DNA of 64,000 nucleotides from Corbicula japonica. Taxonomy: Eukaryota > Mollusca > Bivalvia > Venerida > Cyrenidae. Made by a program: the position numbers and the translations under genes. Positions 13,326-27,000 of this stretch are shown in pieces. Numbering within the stretch: the stretch's first letter is position 1; every line of letters begins with the position of its first letter. Where the stretch lies: NCBI GenBank assembly GCA_038501625.1, contig JAZAYU010000001.1:744001-808000 (forward strand). Reading direction: 5' to 3'. The notes under the pieces were generated by a model. The model saw nothing but the letters and a program-made list of their open reading frames with translations. It was not told the origin of the DNA and did not search any database.

Positions 13326-13528
13326 ATAACAAGTGTGAAACCAGTGTAGATCCAGATCAGCTGCTTGCTGCTTAATCTGGATCTACAGTGGTTGCTTCTT
13401 GGTCAGAAGTAATCTACTAAATCTAAAATCAAAATGTATAGATCCTGATCAGATGTCATAGATGTGCCAGCTGATTGAGATCTACACCATTTATCCACGC
13501 AATAGAGGTGTATATATGGAGTAATGGC
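13326..13528. mobile_element. Family A MITE, left end lost
   Basis: Both hairpin modules are present from CCAGTGTAGATCCAGATC to ATATATGGAGTAATGG. Confidence 0.65.
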
Positions 13529-13551
13529 TGATATTGCACTCACTGACTTTG

Positions 13552-13680
13552 TGTGGGAACAGTGCAGATCCAGATCAGTTGGCATAAATGCCACCTGATC
13601 AGGATCTGCACTGTTGGTCTTGGTCAGAAATAACCTAATAAATCAAAAAGTGAACAGGTAGATCCCGATCAGATGTCATT
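13552..13680. mobile_element. Family A MITE, middle part
   Basis: Contains the first module (CAGTGCAGATCCAGATCAG against CTGATCAGGATCTGCACTG) and the start of the second; neither terminus survives. Confidence 0.65.
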
Positions 13681-13725
13681 TATATTATTTTGCAAGCAGG
13701 CTAATGTGTTCTGAGGAACACCAGA

Positions 13726-13872
13726 ACTGAAGGTCATAAAGCTGAGATTGGAAACCAGTCTCAAATCTCGAGGATCTGATTGGCTGAAATGGCGACTGAT
13801 GGCCATTTCAGCCAATCAGATCCTCGAGATTTGAGACTGGTTTCCATGCTCAGTTTTATAACCTTGGGCACT
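13726..13872. mobile_element. Family B foldback palindrome, full length
   Basis: Left arm to GAAATGGCGACTGATG, right arm from GCCATTTCAGCCAATCAG to ATAACCTTGGGCACTG; almost no loop. Confidence 0.85.
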
Positions 13873-14391
13873 GATTCCTGTTAGGTTTGACTGGTAGATG
13901 AGTTTTTTTTGTTTAAATGCATGTTATATACTCTCTCTGAAAAAGCCCCACATTTACTTATTGTTTTATTTGTATTTGTGCGTTGTGTGGTCAAATTTTA
14001 TTTTAAACTGCATTATTCCCTGAAAGTGTGATCTGCGAGGGTGTGGAGGCAACTTAACACTTCATAGAATCAGTATGGTATTAATAAACAAGTGAAATAC
14101 AATTTGAATTAATAATGAGAAGTGGTAATGTCAGGTTAGATAGAACTTAATGTTGTACTTAATTTTGACCTAATAGTTGTACATTATAATGTTCTAAAAC
14201 ATTTGCACTAGCTTAAATGCATATATATAAACCTTGTCAAAACAAATTGCTCTCTAGTTAAAGGTACAACTTTATAGGTAAAACATTTTAATATTATTTT
14301 TTGGATGAAAACTAAAATTAATGTAATGAGCTTTAAATTTTAAATTTTTTATGTTATCCGATGGTTTATAAAATTGATCCTTTAAGCACTG

Positions 14392-14525
14392 GGCCATAGA
14401 TCATAAAACTAAAAATAGATATCTCAGATCTTAAGCATCTGATTGGATTAAATCTGAGACTTGATTCCAGTTCAGCTTATCAGATGCTTGAGATTTGAGA
14501 CTGAAATGACCTAGAGCCCTTAGCA
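14392..14525. mobile_element. Family B foldback, old diverged copy
   Basis: AAGCATCTGATTGGATTAAA and TCAGATGCTTGAGATTTGAG pair, with many mismatches elsewhere. Confidence 0.6.
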
Positions 14526-14551
14526 CACCATTAAGATATCACAGTTGTGAC

Positions 14552-14705
14552 CAGTGACCAAGGTTATAAAACTGTGCATGGAAACCAGTCTCAAATCTCA
14601 AGCATCTGATTGGCTGAAGTGGCGACTGGTCGCCATTTCAGCCAATCAGATGCTTGAGATTTGAGACTGGTTTCCAATCTCAGCTTTATAACCTTCAGCC
14701 CAGTG
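14552..14705. mobile_element. Family B foldback, full length, before GSS exon 1
   Basis: CAGTGACCAAGGTTATAAAA to TTTATAACCTTCAGCCCAGTG-type end; the centre GGCGACTGGTCGCC is a perfect palindrome. Confidence 0.85.
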
Positions 14706-14940
14706 TAGACTCGGATCAGGGGCTTTGGGAGCAACAGTAGAAAAAGATAACTTTGTTGCACAACCAAGTTAGAAAAGTCCAGAGAATAATTCAAGCTTTT
14801 GCATGCAGAAAAAAAGATTTTATTTTGAGTTTTTATGCATCATTTGAATACAATTTGATGGTTTTGATATACATTTACCTATTTCTATGACAGAAGATTT
14901 TTCAATTTTATTTCAGTCTTAAATTTATTTATTTTTTTAG

Positions 14941-15046
14941 ACTCAGAAGATGTCAGCCACTGCCCTTGAACTTTGGGATGTGACCTTGAGCCAAGCACAG
15001 GTGGACCAAATCATAGAGAAAGCAAAACAATGGGCCCTTCTACATG
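14941..15046 (+). CDS. GSS: GSS coding exon 1 (coding from 14950)
   Basis: Follows a T-rich tract ending in AG at 14939-14940, then 9 nt of 5' UTR and ATG at 14950. It encodes residues 1-32 and the first base of codon 33, and ends at donor GTATGT (15047). This N-terminal stretch is the least conserved part of the protein, so this start is less certain than the later exons. Confidence 0.8.
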
Positions 15047-18000
15047 GTATGTTAAATTGAACCAGGAATCCTCACAGGTCAGGGCTTTTTTCCACCATTT
15101 TGGGAATATGACCTATACATCTGGAATTGGGAAATTTCATGTCATTTTGCCAGAAATTAGGATTGTTTTTCATCATGCTGGAATAAAAAGTTGTTAACAT
15201 ATTTGATATTACCAATAATTTCTGGATTAAAGAAACTAATGATGCCTGATTAACTAACAAGCTATAATAATTAAAGGAATGACACAGATAACACAGTTTT
15301 TTTCATCAGACATATTTTTTTATTTAATTGGGAATATTTCTGTTCTTATTGGGAAAAAAGTAAATGTTTTGCTATTGGGAAATTGACCGAATATCTGCTA
15401 TAAAATCATCTGAAAAAAGCCCTGCAGTTGTCAGAACCCAGATTGTAGAGAGAAGTTACATTGTACTGAGATTTTCAGATATCTGTTTGGAACATTTAGG
15501 CTAAAACCTTGTCAAAGTAGTAACAGATATTTCACAGACACTTGTTTAGGGGTCATTTGCTGGCCCTATATGCCTATAGAGCTATATAGGCCTATATATA
15601 GGCTTACAGGTCTCTAGATCCAAAAGTGGGCAATTTCAGGAAAAAAACAGATGATCTACAGCATGAAATACAACTACAATCACTTAGAACACAAAATATC
15701 CCAGTTTGAAAAAAATACCCGTTCACCTTTAATTAACCAGTTACTCTGGTTAATTAAAGGTGAACGGGTATTTTTTTCAAACTGGGATATTTTGTGTTCT
15801 AAGTGATTGTAGTTGTATTTCATGCTGTAGATCATCTGTTTATTTCCTGAAATTGCCCACTTTTGGATCTAGAGACCTGTAAGCCTATATATAGGCCTAT
15901 ATAGCTCTATAGGCATATATGGCCAGCAAATGACCCCTAAACAAGTGTCTGTGATCCAGATCAGCTGACTCATCCATGCTGTCTGATCAGGATCTAAACT
16001 GACTCTTTTTTTCATTATTTTATTTCTGACCAAGATGTGACCAGTGCAGATTCTAATCAGATAGCACAGATGTCGCACACATGTAAAATGTATATATGTA
16101 TGAAGTAAAGGGTTAAAATTGATTATCCATAGAGTAGAGCCTGTTAAGGACATTTGGAGATATTTCTCCCATGTTTCACATTACCAGGAACATTTACTGC
16201 ATAAAGACTGTGAAAACAATATGTTGTTTTTAGGGGTTTCACTTATGTGAATATAATTGTACATTTTGTGGAGAGAACTATCTTGCTGGTCAGTTAGGAG
16301 AAATGTGTCAGCTGTTACAATGAATCCTGTTTTTTAATCTAGTTAATTAACCATGATGAAATACCCAATATTGCACTGCTATGTGTTCATAAAACCTGTG
16401 ATGTCATTTGTCTTTTGTGAAGTCATGAATTAGATATTTTAACTAAATTAAATGTACATGAAAAAGCTTCAATATTTTCAATGCAAATCAGAGTTGAGTT
16501 AGAATTGAAATAATTTTGTATCCACATGTGTATATTATATATATATCACAAGTTTTGTTCAGGTAGGTATATATATAATATACCAATTTGTGGCTACACC
16601 TCTCATGATTTCCTTACACATTTAATTTTAAAATCTGCCCAATGATTTATTTTTATATAGGTCATGGGCAGCTTTCTAATATTTCTTAACCCTTTACTCC
16701 ATATATATGGGTTATAAAACATTTGCAAACAGTTTTAATCCAGATTAGCTGGTACATACGTTCCATCTGATCAACTTTTGATCAGAAATAACATAATAAA
16801 TCAGAAGTGAACAGTGTAGATCCTGATCAGATGGCACAGATGTTTAACTATGGATTACAGGTATATCCCATGAAGTCAAGGATTTAAGGAATGTCATTTA
16901 TATTTTCAGGTGTTCAGATGAGACCACAGTGTGACCCCAAGTCTACGTGCCTGTGTGAATATGCTCCTATGACGCTGTTCCCAAGCCCGATACCAACATG
17001 GATCCTAGAGGACGCCAAATCCTTACAACCACATTACAACCGTCTTATGCACTCTGTAGCAAATGATCATGAATTCCTTGAACAATGCTTAAAACAGTGA
17101 GTCTTTTTTATTATGCCCCCACAAAGTGGGAGGCATATAGAGTTTCTCTCGTCCGTCCGTATGTCCGTCTGTACGTACGTCCCCAAATCTTGTGGCATCA
17201 ACTCCTCCTAAACTATAAGGCGGATTTCTTTTAAACTTGCAAAGATGATCAAGCAGGATGTGTAGATGATCGTAAAGAAAGGATTTTTTCCTACAACCAT
17301 TTTTACCAGAGTTATGGCCCCTTGTTAATTTCAGTAATTAAATCTTGTGGCGTCAACTCCTCCTCAACTTTAAGGCGGATTTCTTTCAAACTTGCACAGA
17401 TGATCAAGCAGGATGTGTAGATGATCGTACAGAAAGGATTTTTTCCTGCGACCATTTTTACCAGAGTTATGGCCCTTTGTTAATTTCAGTAATTAAATAT
17501 TGTGGCGTCAACTCCTCCTAAACTATAAAGCGGATTTCTTTCAAACTTGCACAGATGATCAAGCAGGATGTGTAGATGATCGTAAAGAAAGGAATTTTTC
17601 CTGCAACCATTTTTACCAGTGTTATGGCCCTTTGTTAATTTCAGTAATTAAATCTTGTGGCATCAACTCCTCATTAACTATCTAAGGGATTTCTTTCAAA
17701 TTTGCACAGATGATCAAGCAGGTTGTGTATCGTAAAGAAAGGTTTTTTCCTAAGGCCATTTTTACCACAGTTATGGCCCTTTGTTTATTTCAGTGATAAA
17801 ATCTTGTGGCATCAACTCCTCATTTACTATTGGATGGATTTCTTTCAAACTTGCACACATAATCAAGGTTGATGTCTGATGATCATAAAGATAGGATTTT
17901 TTCCTGCTGCCATATTTACCAGAGTTATGGCCCTTTGTTAATTTCACTTACAAAATTTTGTGGCATCAACTCCACATTTTTTATTTGGCTTATTACTTTC

Positions 18001-21000
18001 AAACTTGCATAGATGATTAAACATGATGTGTAGCTTGCTGTAAAGGACATTGTCTTGCAAAAATTTTCACCACAGTTATGGCCCTACGTTTATGTTAGTC
18101 ATTAAATTTTGTGGCACTTACTCCTCATTTACTAATCAGGATCACCACATGTTGTTAATACCTGGTACACAATTTTGTTACAAATGTACTTGCAGCAGTG
18201 GGGGCATCAGTGTCCTGAGGACACAGTCTAGTTTATCAAATACATTGTTGTGAATCAATTGTGCATAGCAGATGAAAATCTCTGTCACAGTCTGTGCAAT
18301 TTAATTATGCAGTTTTAACTTGTAAGAATTCTTGTAACATAATTATTTTTGTTACATTTTCTTGAAGATATTTTGATCTATCATTATTTCACTTAAAGCT
18401 TGTTTCAATGTTACCATTGAATTAAATATAAATGTTTTCTTTGCTAATATCATTAAATAGTGTATTGAATTTGTAAAGTATGCTTGTTTAATATATAAGT
18501 GGCTCAGAGCCCAATATTTTAAAACTGAAATTGGAGACCAGTCTCAAGTCTCAAGCATTTTGGTGGAAAAAGAGACAAGTCTCCATTTCAGCTAATCAGA
18601 TGCTTAAAATTTCAGACTGGTCTCCATTCTCAACTTTATAATCTTGTGCCCAGATCTTTAAATAATTTGTTCAAACTTTGTTTTTAGTGTTATCCAAGTG
18701 GATGAGTTCACTAAAATGTTGTGGGACATCTACAGTGAAGTAAGAAACAGCAAGCACTACCAGGTATTTAGCAGAATTTGACAATGAATACAGAGTCCTT
18801 ATTTCTTACATTGATAGGAATATCAAAATCGTGTTCTTGAGTAGAAAATCTAACTGCCAGCTTTCAAATAGCTGGATGTTTAACCCTTTCCTCCATATAT
18901 AAAATATTATGCATTTTTACGCAATCTGCACTGGTTGCATTTTGGTCAGAAATAACCTTACAAATAAAAAAGGGAACAGTGCAGATCCAGATCAGGTGTT
19001 AGTCTGTGCCATCTGATCAGTGAAAAGACGTGCCAGCTGATCTTGATCTACACTGTTCGCCCACATAATAAAGGTGTATCTGTGGAGGAAAAGGTTGATG
19101 TAGTCATTTCCTTTACTTTGGATCCTTTTATTTATCCCTTTATTTCATGGGACATGGCTGTCATTCATCAGTGAACAGTGTTCAAAGATCTGGATCAGCT
19201 GGCAAATCCACATTTACACTGTAGTTTTTTGATTTGTTAGGTTATTTCTGATAAAAAATGAACAGTGTAAATCCTAATCAAGTGGCATGGATTTGCTAGC
19301 AGATCTCGAATAACACTGTTTCCACATACGATTAAATCCATAAACATGTATATGAAGTAATGGGTAAGTGTCGTCCTTTGTTAAGTTATTTTGGTCCTGT
19401 AAAAAAGATCATACTGCTGTTAACTCTTTCCTCCATAGACACTTTTATTATGTGGGCGAACAGTGTAGATCCAGATCAGCTGGCACATCCGTGTCTGATC
19501 AGGATCTGCACTGTTCACTTTTTGATTCATTAGGTTATTTCTGACCAAAATGTGACCCGTGCAGATCCTGGTCGAAAATGCATAAAAATGCGTATATATC
19601 AAGGAAAGGGTTAAATTGATTGATAAGAGTCATGTTCCCACTAGAACAAGTTACCTACACTGACAGATATTTTCAAACTCTCATTGATTCATTGTTTAAT
19701 TCATTTCACAAATTGGAGTGATGTATTTGAAAAACTAAGTTTAAAAAGAATTTTGAATAATTTCAGCCAGTAACTTTGGGTTTATTTCGCAATGATTATA
19801 TGATGGATGTGAAAGGTAGCTGTTGTAACATAGGCGGTCTACCTCGTACAATGAACCTTAAACAGATTGAGTTCAACACGGTTGCTGCAAGCTTTGCTGG
19901 TCTCTCTTCAGCGATGTGGTTGGTACACCGGTAAGTGCATCAAGTCACTGTGGCCAGTGCCAAAGATCATAAAACTAAGATTTGAGATCAGTCTCAAATC
20001 TCAAGGATCTGGTTGGCTGAAATGGCGACTGGTCGCCATTTCAGCCAATCAGATGCTTGAGATTTGAGACTGATCTCCAGATTTAGTTTTATGATAATCT
20101 TGGGCACTGATTTTATAGTCTCAGGTCAGAAGTTGTATGTAAATTTTATACTAAACAAACATAAAACAAAGGCACTGATATATTTTTGCACAATCTTGAA
20201 TCTATGATGTGCAGTTAAATTTATGATAAAAATTCAATACAAGTTAAAATACAGAACATAATGTAGTGCATTCTAAGATAACCAACTTGAATTATCACTA
20301 ACTAAACTTCTCAACTTACAATTAGTTTCCTGGATTGTTTAATATTTTATTGGCTATACAACTGATTACCCAACCTTTTAAAAAGGAAAACATAAGTATT
20401 CAGTGGAATAATTTTATTGATGTAAATTAAGGGCTTACCACACTCCTCCCAATCACATCTATCGATAAAAAGAATATTATCAAAATCTCAATAACGGCAA
20501 AATGGGGTTCAATGAAACTTTGCACAAATGTATGTTACTAATGTATCTTGATTTTGCATGTGGTAAGAATCATTGATTTCTCTTTAAGTAGTTGAAAGTT
20601 CTTTACTAAGTACACATTATTTTCATGTCATTATCATTACACATATGTGTGAATGTAAAATAATGTTTTATATTGCTTAGTTGTTGTGAATTTATGTAAA
20701 TAGAATTTTAAGGAATTTTTAGGTCTAGCTTTTTTTCTTTACGTTTCTAATGTGTCTTACTGTGTGCAAAACAAAGATACATAAGTAACATTCATTTGTG
20801 CAAAGTGTCATTGAACAACATTTTACCATTATTGAGATTTTGATAATTTTCTTCTTATTGATGAACGTGCTTGGAAGGAGTGTGGTAAGCCCTTAAAAAA
20901 TTGTCCAACATAAATTAAGAGTGGTCTTTCATGCAGAAAAATACAGGAGAAAGTTGTTGAAAGATAAAAGAGTTGCACATCAAATCAGACAACCTTAACA

Positions 21001-24000
21001 AACCCACCAAGAACAATTTTTCATTATTCAGAAACATCAACTCTTTATATTAGTGAGCCTTTTTTTTGTTAATCCTTTAAATCCATGGGATATGACTGTA
21101 ATCCATGGATGAATAGTGTAGATCCAGATCAGCTTGCACACCTGTGTCATCTGATCAGGATCTACTCTGTTTGCTTTTAGATTTGTTAGGTTATTTCTGA
21201 GCAGGAAGTGAACAGTGTAGATCCTGATCAGACTACCTGGATGTGCCATCTGATCTGGATCTACACTTTTCATACATGTGATAAACACATATATATGAAG
21301 TAAAGAGTTAAGGAATTAAAATTTTGTTGACCATTTGATTGCATGAGACTAATGAATGTGTTAATATAAGTGTTCCAATCAGCACATCACTATGTACGAA
21401 GGTTGTCCCAAAAACGTAGACAATCTGAATAAAATTAAAACTACTGATCACATGGTTATGCAAATTTTACAGTTGTTGAAGATATAATTTGGTTACTTGT
21501 TTGCAAAGTTTCAAAGAAAAATCATTTATCATAAAGAAACTGGAAACAATTTAACAAGGCGACCTATCTACTAGGAACCTATGTTGCAGCTTCACTGCAG
21601 TGCTCACACAACATACCTTCACTCCTTCCGGAAATACTCTTCAACATAATCAGTACACTGACAGTGTTTTTCTGTCGAAGTATTTAATACATTAATGTTA
21701 CACTTTCCTGGAATATCCTTGTTGAAGGCCTAGCATTAATGATCTTGTCGCAGTTCTCAAATTTGTGATCCATTAGCTGGAAAATATGCAATGTAAAGTT
21801 TGCGCGAGGTCCAGGGAATACAAGGGATGATTGATTCCATTTCACCTTTTAAAAACTTCCTGAATCACTTGTATACCCATGCTCTAGATATGAGCATGCC
21901 TCTTAACTTGTTTTAATATGTAATTATGCATAGTTGTTACAAAATGATGTCTTACCTAACTCTGAAATTTGGATAAAGATATGTTTTGTTGTTTTCTTTT
22001 TATTCAAATTGTCTTCAATTTATTGGGAAACCATTGAAGTTATATTATATAAAATAAAAAACTAGCATTCTTGCACTGTTGTTAACAGGTACTCGATGAA
22101 TTTGGCAGGGATAAAGTGCAGACCAGAACAGGTAAATTTACATATACGGCTTCCCCAAATATATAGTATAAAACAGTTTGAAATTGGCAATCTTAAGATT
22201 TTTACAAAATAGAACCAAACAAGCCCCAAAGTTATTAAACTGAAACTAAAACGGAAGCTGGTAATTAAAACGGAAGCTGGTAATTACAGACCTGTATCTA
22301 TTTTAAGTGTTGTGTCCAAGGTCCTAGAGCGAATTATCTATGATCAGGTGGAAAGTTATTTAACAGAAAATAAGTTACTCTATACTCATCAGTCAGGTTT
22401 TAGACATAAATATTCCACGGATACTTGCCTGTTATATCTTACTGATTTTATTAAGTTTGAAATGGATAAAGGCAACTATGTGGGTATGGTCCTTTTAGAC
22501 TTACAAAAGGCCTTTGACACTGTCGACCATGACGTTTTACTCATGAAGCTTGAAGCGATGGGCTTTTCAAGTGATGTTACTCACTGGTTTAGGTCTTACT
22601 TATCCAGCCGTACACAAATGGTCAATGTCTCCGGCATACTTTCATCTAGTGCCAATATCACATGTGGGGTACCCCAGGGTTCAATCCTTGGTCCCCTCTT
22701 ATTTTTGATCTACGTGAATGATATGGAGGCTGTAGTTCGTAATAAGTTACTTTTATATGCTGATGACTCAGGTATTTTAGTGTCGGGCAAAGACATCCAG
22801 TATATTACGTCTCAACTTACTGATGACCTTACTAGTATAAGTAAATGGCTCACTGATAATAAACTTTCATTACATCTTGGTAAGACAGAGTCCATTTTGT
22901 TTGCCTCTAAACCTAAACTTAGGTCATGTGATAAATTAGATATTGTATGTAATGAGACTTCAATATCATCCACCAAATCCGTCAAATATTTGGGCGTTAA
23001 CTTGGACCAAAGTCTTTCTGGTGAGTCCACTGCCAATCAGGTTATTAAGAAGGCCAATGCAAAGTTGAAGTTTTTATACAGAAAAAGCTCATTCTTAAAT
23101 AGGTATACAAAACAGCTTTTAGTTTCATCATTAATACAATGCCATTTTGACTACGCGTGTGCCTCTTGGTATTTGGGATTGAGTCAAGCACTTAAAAATA
23201 GACTCCAAGCAACCCAAAATAAAATGTTGAGATTCATACTTGATCTCAGTCCTCGTACCCATATTGGAATGGCCCACTTTGAAGAAGTTGGCTGGTTACC
23301 TGTGCACTTAAGAGTAAATTCCCTTATTCTTGGTCATGTACATAAGATACACAGTAACAGTGCGCCAAGTTATTTAAATGAGTATTTCATATTAGCAAAT
23401 GAAGTACATTCTTATTCAACACGTTTTAGAGATAGTAACAGTTATTCTATTCCCAGGGTTAAGGGTTTTGGGAAAAAATCATTCGCGTATAATGGCTGTC
23501 AAGTGTGGAACAGCTTACCACCTCATCTAAGATCTATATCTAGTAATAGTCAGTTTAAAAAGTCTGTTAAGGAACATTTTATGCAGTCTATACCAGCCTA
23601 GTCCTCGTCTTAGTTTTAATCTTTCAGTTTTAATGATTTTTTAGTAATACCTGCTCAATGTCAAGGTTGATTCTGTGATATTTAAGTCAATACATGTGCT
23701 ATTAAACAGTAATTTAATGGTTATGTGCAATAATTTTAGTTTTAATTTTAATTTGCCTTTCTGGTGTCATATGATCAATCCTAGGGACCACAATGGAAAT
23801 AAGTCGGTTTCATGCCTTCTTTTTGTGTTATCCTTGGTATCGATTATATGTCATCTACTATGCATTTTAATGTTCACATGTATCTGGTATATGTTGACAT
23901 TGAATTTGTATTTGTTTTATGACATGTATTCATTTTACCTGAATAAATCTATCTATCTATCTATAGACCACTATCCGATCTCAAGCGTGGCCTTTAACTT

Positions 24001-27000
24001 TGCTGTGAGATTTTGCTCAATTCCATTCAGTCTTATGGCTGAGATCTTTGTTTAAGAACCTTTGCAGCGAGGTTTCGGAGATGCGCCCACCGAACCCCAA
24101 TTTTACGTTCTTGACTTTCTGAGGAGATCATGTGGATTCACAGAATTCACACATATAGGCAGCTGCACACCTGACAACATTAAGAAGACACGGTTTTGCA
24201 AAGAGTGGCTCATATCTATTGAGCTTGACTGACTTTATATCTAACGAGCTTTACATATGTTCACATTAATATTTTCTTTACCATACTGAGAGAAATGTCC
24301 AGGTAGCTTGCATTTCAGGACACCTATATATTTATAATGCATATAATTGCTGCATTATTTTAGCTTCCAGAGAATACTCCAGCACATGGTCTAGCTGTTG
24401 GCTTGGTGAAAGCTTGGGAATACTACAAAAAACCGAGGTAAACTTCATTTTATGTAGTAGACCTTTCCTCCATATATACGCATTTTTTCACATGTGCGAC
24501 CAGTGTAGATCCAGTTCATCTGTGCCGTCTTATCAGGATCTGCACTGGTCACATTTTGGTCAGAAATAGCCTTACGAATCATAAAGCGAACAGTGCAGAT
24601 CCTGATCAGATGCCATGAATGTGCTGGCTGATTGGATCTACACTGTTCGCCCATGCAATAAAGGTTTGTCCATAAAAAAAAGGTTAAAAGACTTCTATTT
24701 TTTACAGTGCCATTGTGATATTTGTTGTACAAGCTGTTGAGAGGAACTCTGTGGACCAGAAGTGGTTGGAGAGGAAGATGCACGAGATTAACATGCATGT
24801 GCAGGTCGTGTTTACCACATTTCAGGATATGGCTGATCATATTAAACTATGTGATGATAAAACATTACAACTGTGAGTGTTTTCAATTATTAGTCAGTAA
24901 TTACTGATTTATCCCTTTACTACATTAATGTGGATTTTTGTCACATGTGCGAACAGTGTATATGTAAACTGCTGGTACAGTCGACACTGTTCGCTTCTTG
25001 GTCAAAAATGACCTAATAAATAAAAAATAACCTAGTAAATAAAAAATGAACAATGTAGATCGTAATCAGCTGGCATGGTATGCTGGCTGATCTGGATCTA
25101 CACTGTCAGCCCAGGGATAAAAGCCATATCACATGGAGTAAAGGGTTCAACCATTACTTACTGAATTACTCCACCATTTTAATAGTTTGAGCCAGTCCAT
25201 ACATTGTTCATAGGGGTGGTTTACAGACATTTATTAACTGAATAGGTAGCAGTGTAGACCCTGATCAGTGCCCAAGGTTATAAAACTGAGAATGGTAACC
25301 AGTCTCAAATTTCAAGCATCTGATTGGCTCATCTGATTGACTGGTCGCCGTTTCAGCCAATCAGATGCTTGAGATTTGAGACTGGTTTCCAATCTCAGTT
25401 TTATAACCTTGGACACAGTTCATTGCAGACACACATGCTTATTTGGGTTTTTGTTACAAATGTAACTAAAACTGTTTAGCAATTAAGTGGTTATTAATTC
25501 TTCTTGGGTTGTAAAAACACCAAACTCTAACTTAGATTAACATTTCAGACAACCATATATTCAAGAGTTTTGTATTGAAACAGTTGATTCTAATTCTGTT
25601 TTCCCTTTAATTTCATATAAATATACATGTTTTATCTCATGTCAGAAAAGTGTTGATCAAGATTAGCACATCCATGCCATCTCATCATGATCTACACTGT
25701 AGGAATTTTGTTCAGAAATAACTTACTGAATCAAAATGCCAACACTTTAGATTGTGTTTAGATGGTATTGTTGTGCTAGCTGATCTGAATCGGCTCTGTT
25801 TGCCCATGGATAACAGCCATATCCAATGTGGTAAAGGATTAACAAAAAGCTCATTATTTGCAGAGACAATGATGAAGTAGCTGTGATCTATTTTCGGGAT
25901 GGATATTCACCAAACCACTATCCTTCCAACAAGGTGAGATTTTCTGATTGTACGTAAATGTACCTGGCCCCGTAATTATAAAACTTTTTTCATGCTCAAC
26001 TCAATTCATTAACAGTCTTCATAAATAAGGAATAACTTTCTGCTCAACAGTTGTTGTTGAGAGCAATTTTGTCATATATGAGTATTCAGTTTAAAATGTT
26101 TTATTTTACATAATGAACAGATACAAAGCCATCAAATTTTCATGCTCAAATTGAGTTGAGCATGAAAAAATTTTTTATAATCATGGGTCCAGATCCAACA
26201 CACTATTGTATATCCCAGGCAAAAAAGAGTTTACTGGGTTGTTTGTCTTTATCCCTTACCAACCATTAAACCGTGCCATCTGATCTTGATCAACACTGGT
26301 TAGATATAACATAATGGTTCTAAAAGTGAACAGTGTAGTACCTTGATATGTGGCAATCATATGACTATCTGGATAACAGCCATATACCACAGAGTTACGG
26401 TTTATTTGGAAATGTGGGTTGAAGGTTTTAAAACTGAGATTGGAAACCAGTCTCAAATCTTAAGCATCTGATTGGCTGAAATGGCGACCAGTTGCCATTT
26501 CAGCCAATCATATGCTTGAGATTTGAGACTGGTTTCCATGCTCAGTTTTATAACCTTGGATACAGATTTTTTTCACATAAATATTAGACAGTGGAACATT
26601 TTCTGTATCCAAGGACTTTTTCACAACATTTTTCTTTTCTTTGTTTTTCTTTACTGTCTGCATTTAGTCTGATGCCTGGCAAATGACAAGTATTACAACA
26701 ATGTTGTTGTGTATTTCGGAGTACATGATATGTACACGGTCATAATATAATAAATAAACAATAACAGATAAAAATAGCAGTAGTAACTCTAAAAACCTAT
26801 TCGGTGACAAGTCAGTAATATTTTTACCTCCTTGTGTAACACACAACAGTATTTTATGTATAATTAAAGAACAGATTTTTGTTCTTTTATGTTGTAAATA
26901 TGATGCTTATAAATTCATAAGAACTGTAAAACAAACATTGTTTCAGGAGAAAGATATAAGACTACTGATGGAAAAGTCGATGGCAGTGAAGTGTCCATCT

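Noticed and set aside
17500..18253. Open frames in the intron 2 tandem element.
   Set aside because: They follow the 155-bp repeat, change frame between units and share no coding signal.
23675..24055. 126-codon hydrophobic frame after the LINE RT.
   Set aside because: Lies in the LINE 3' untranslated tail and runs out through the TCTA tail; AT-driven hydrophobicity.
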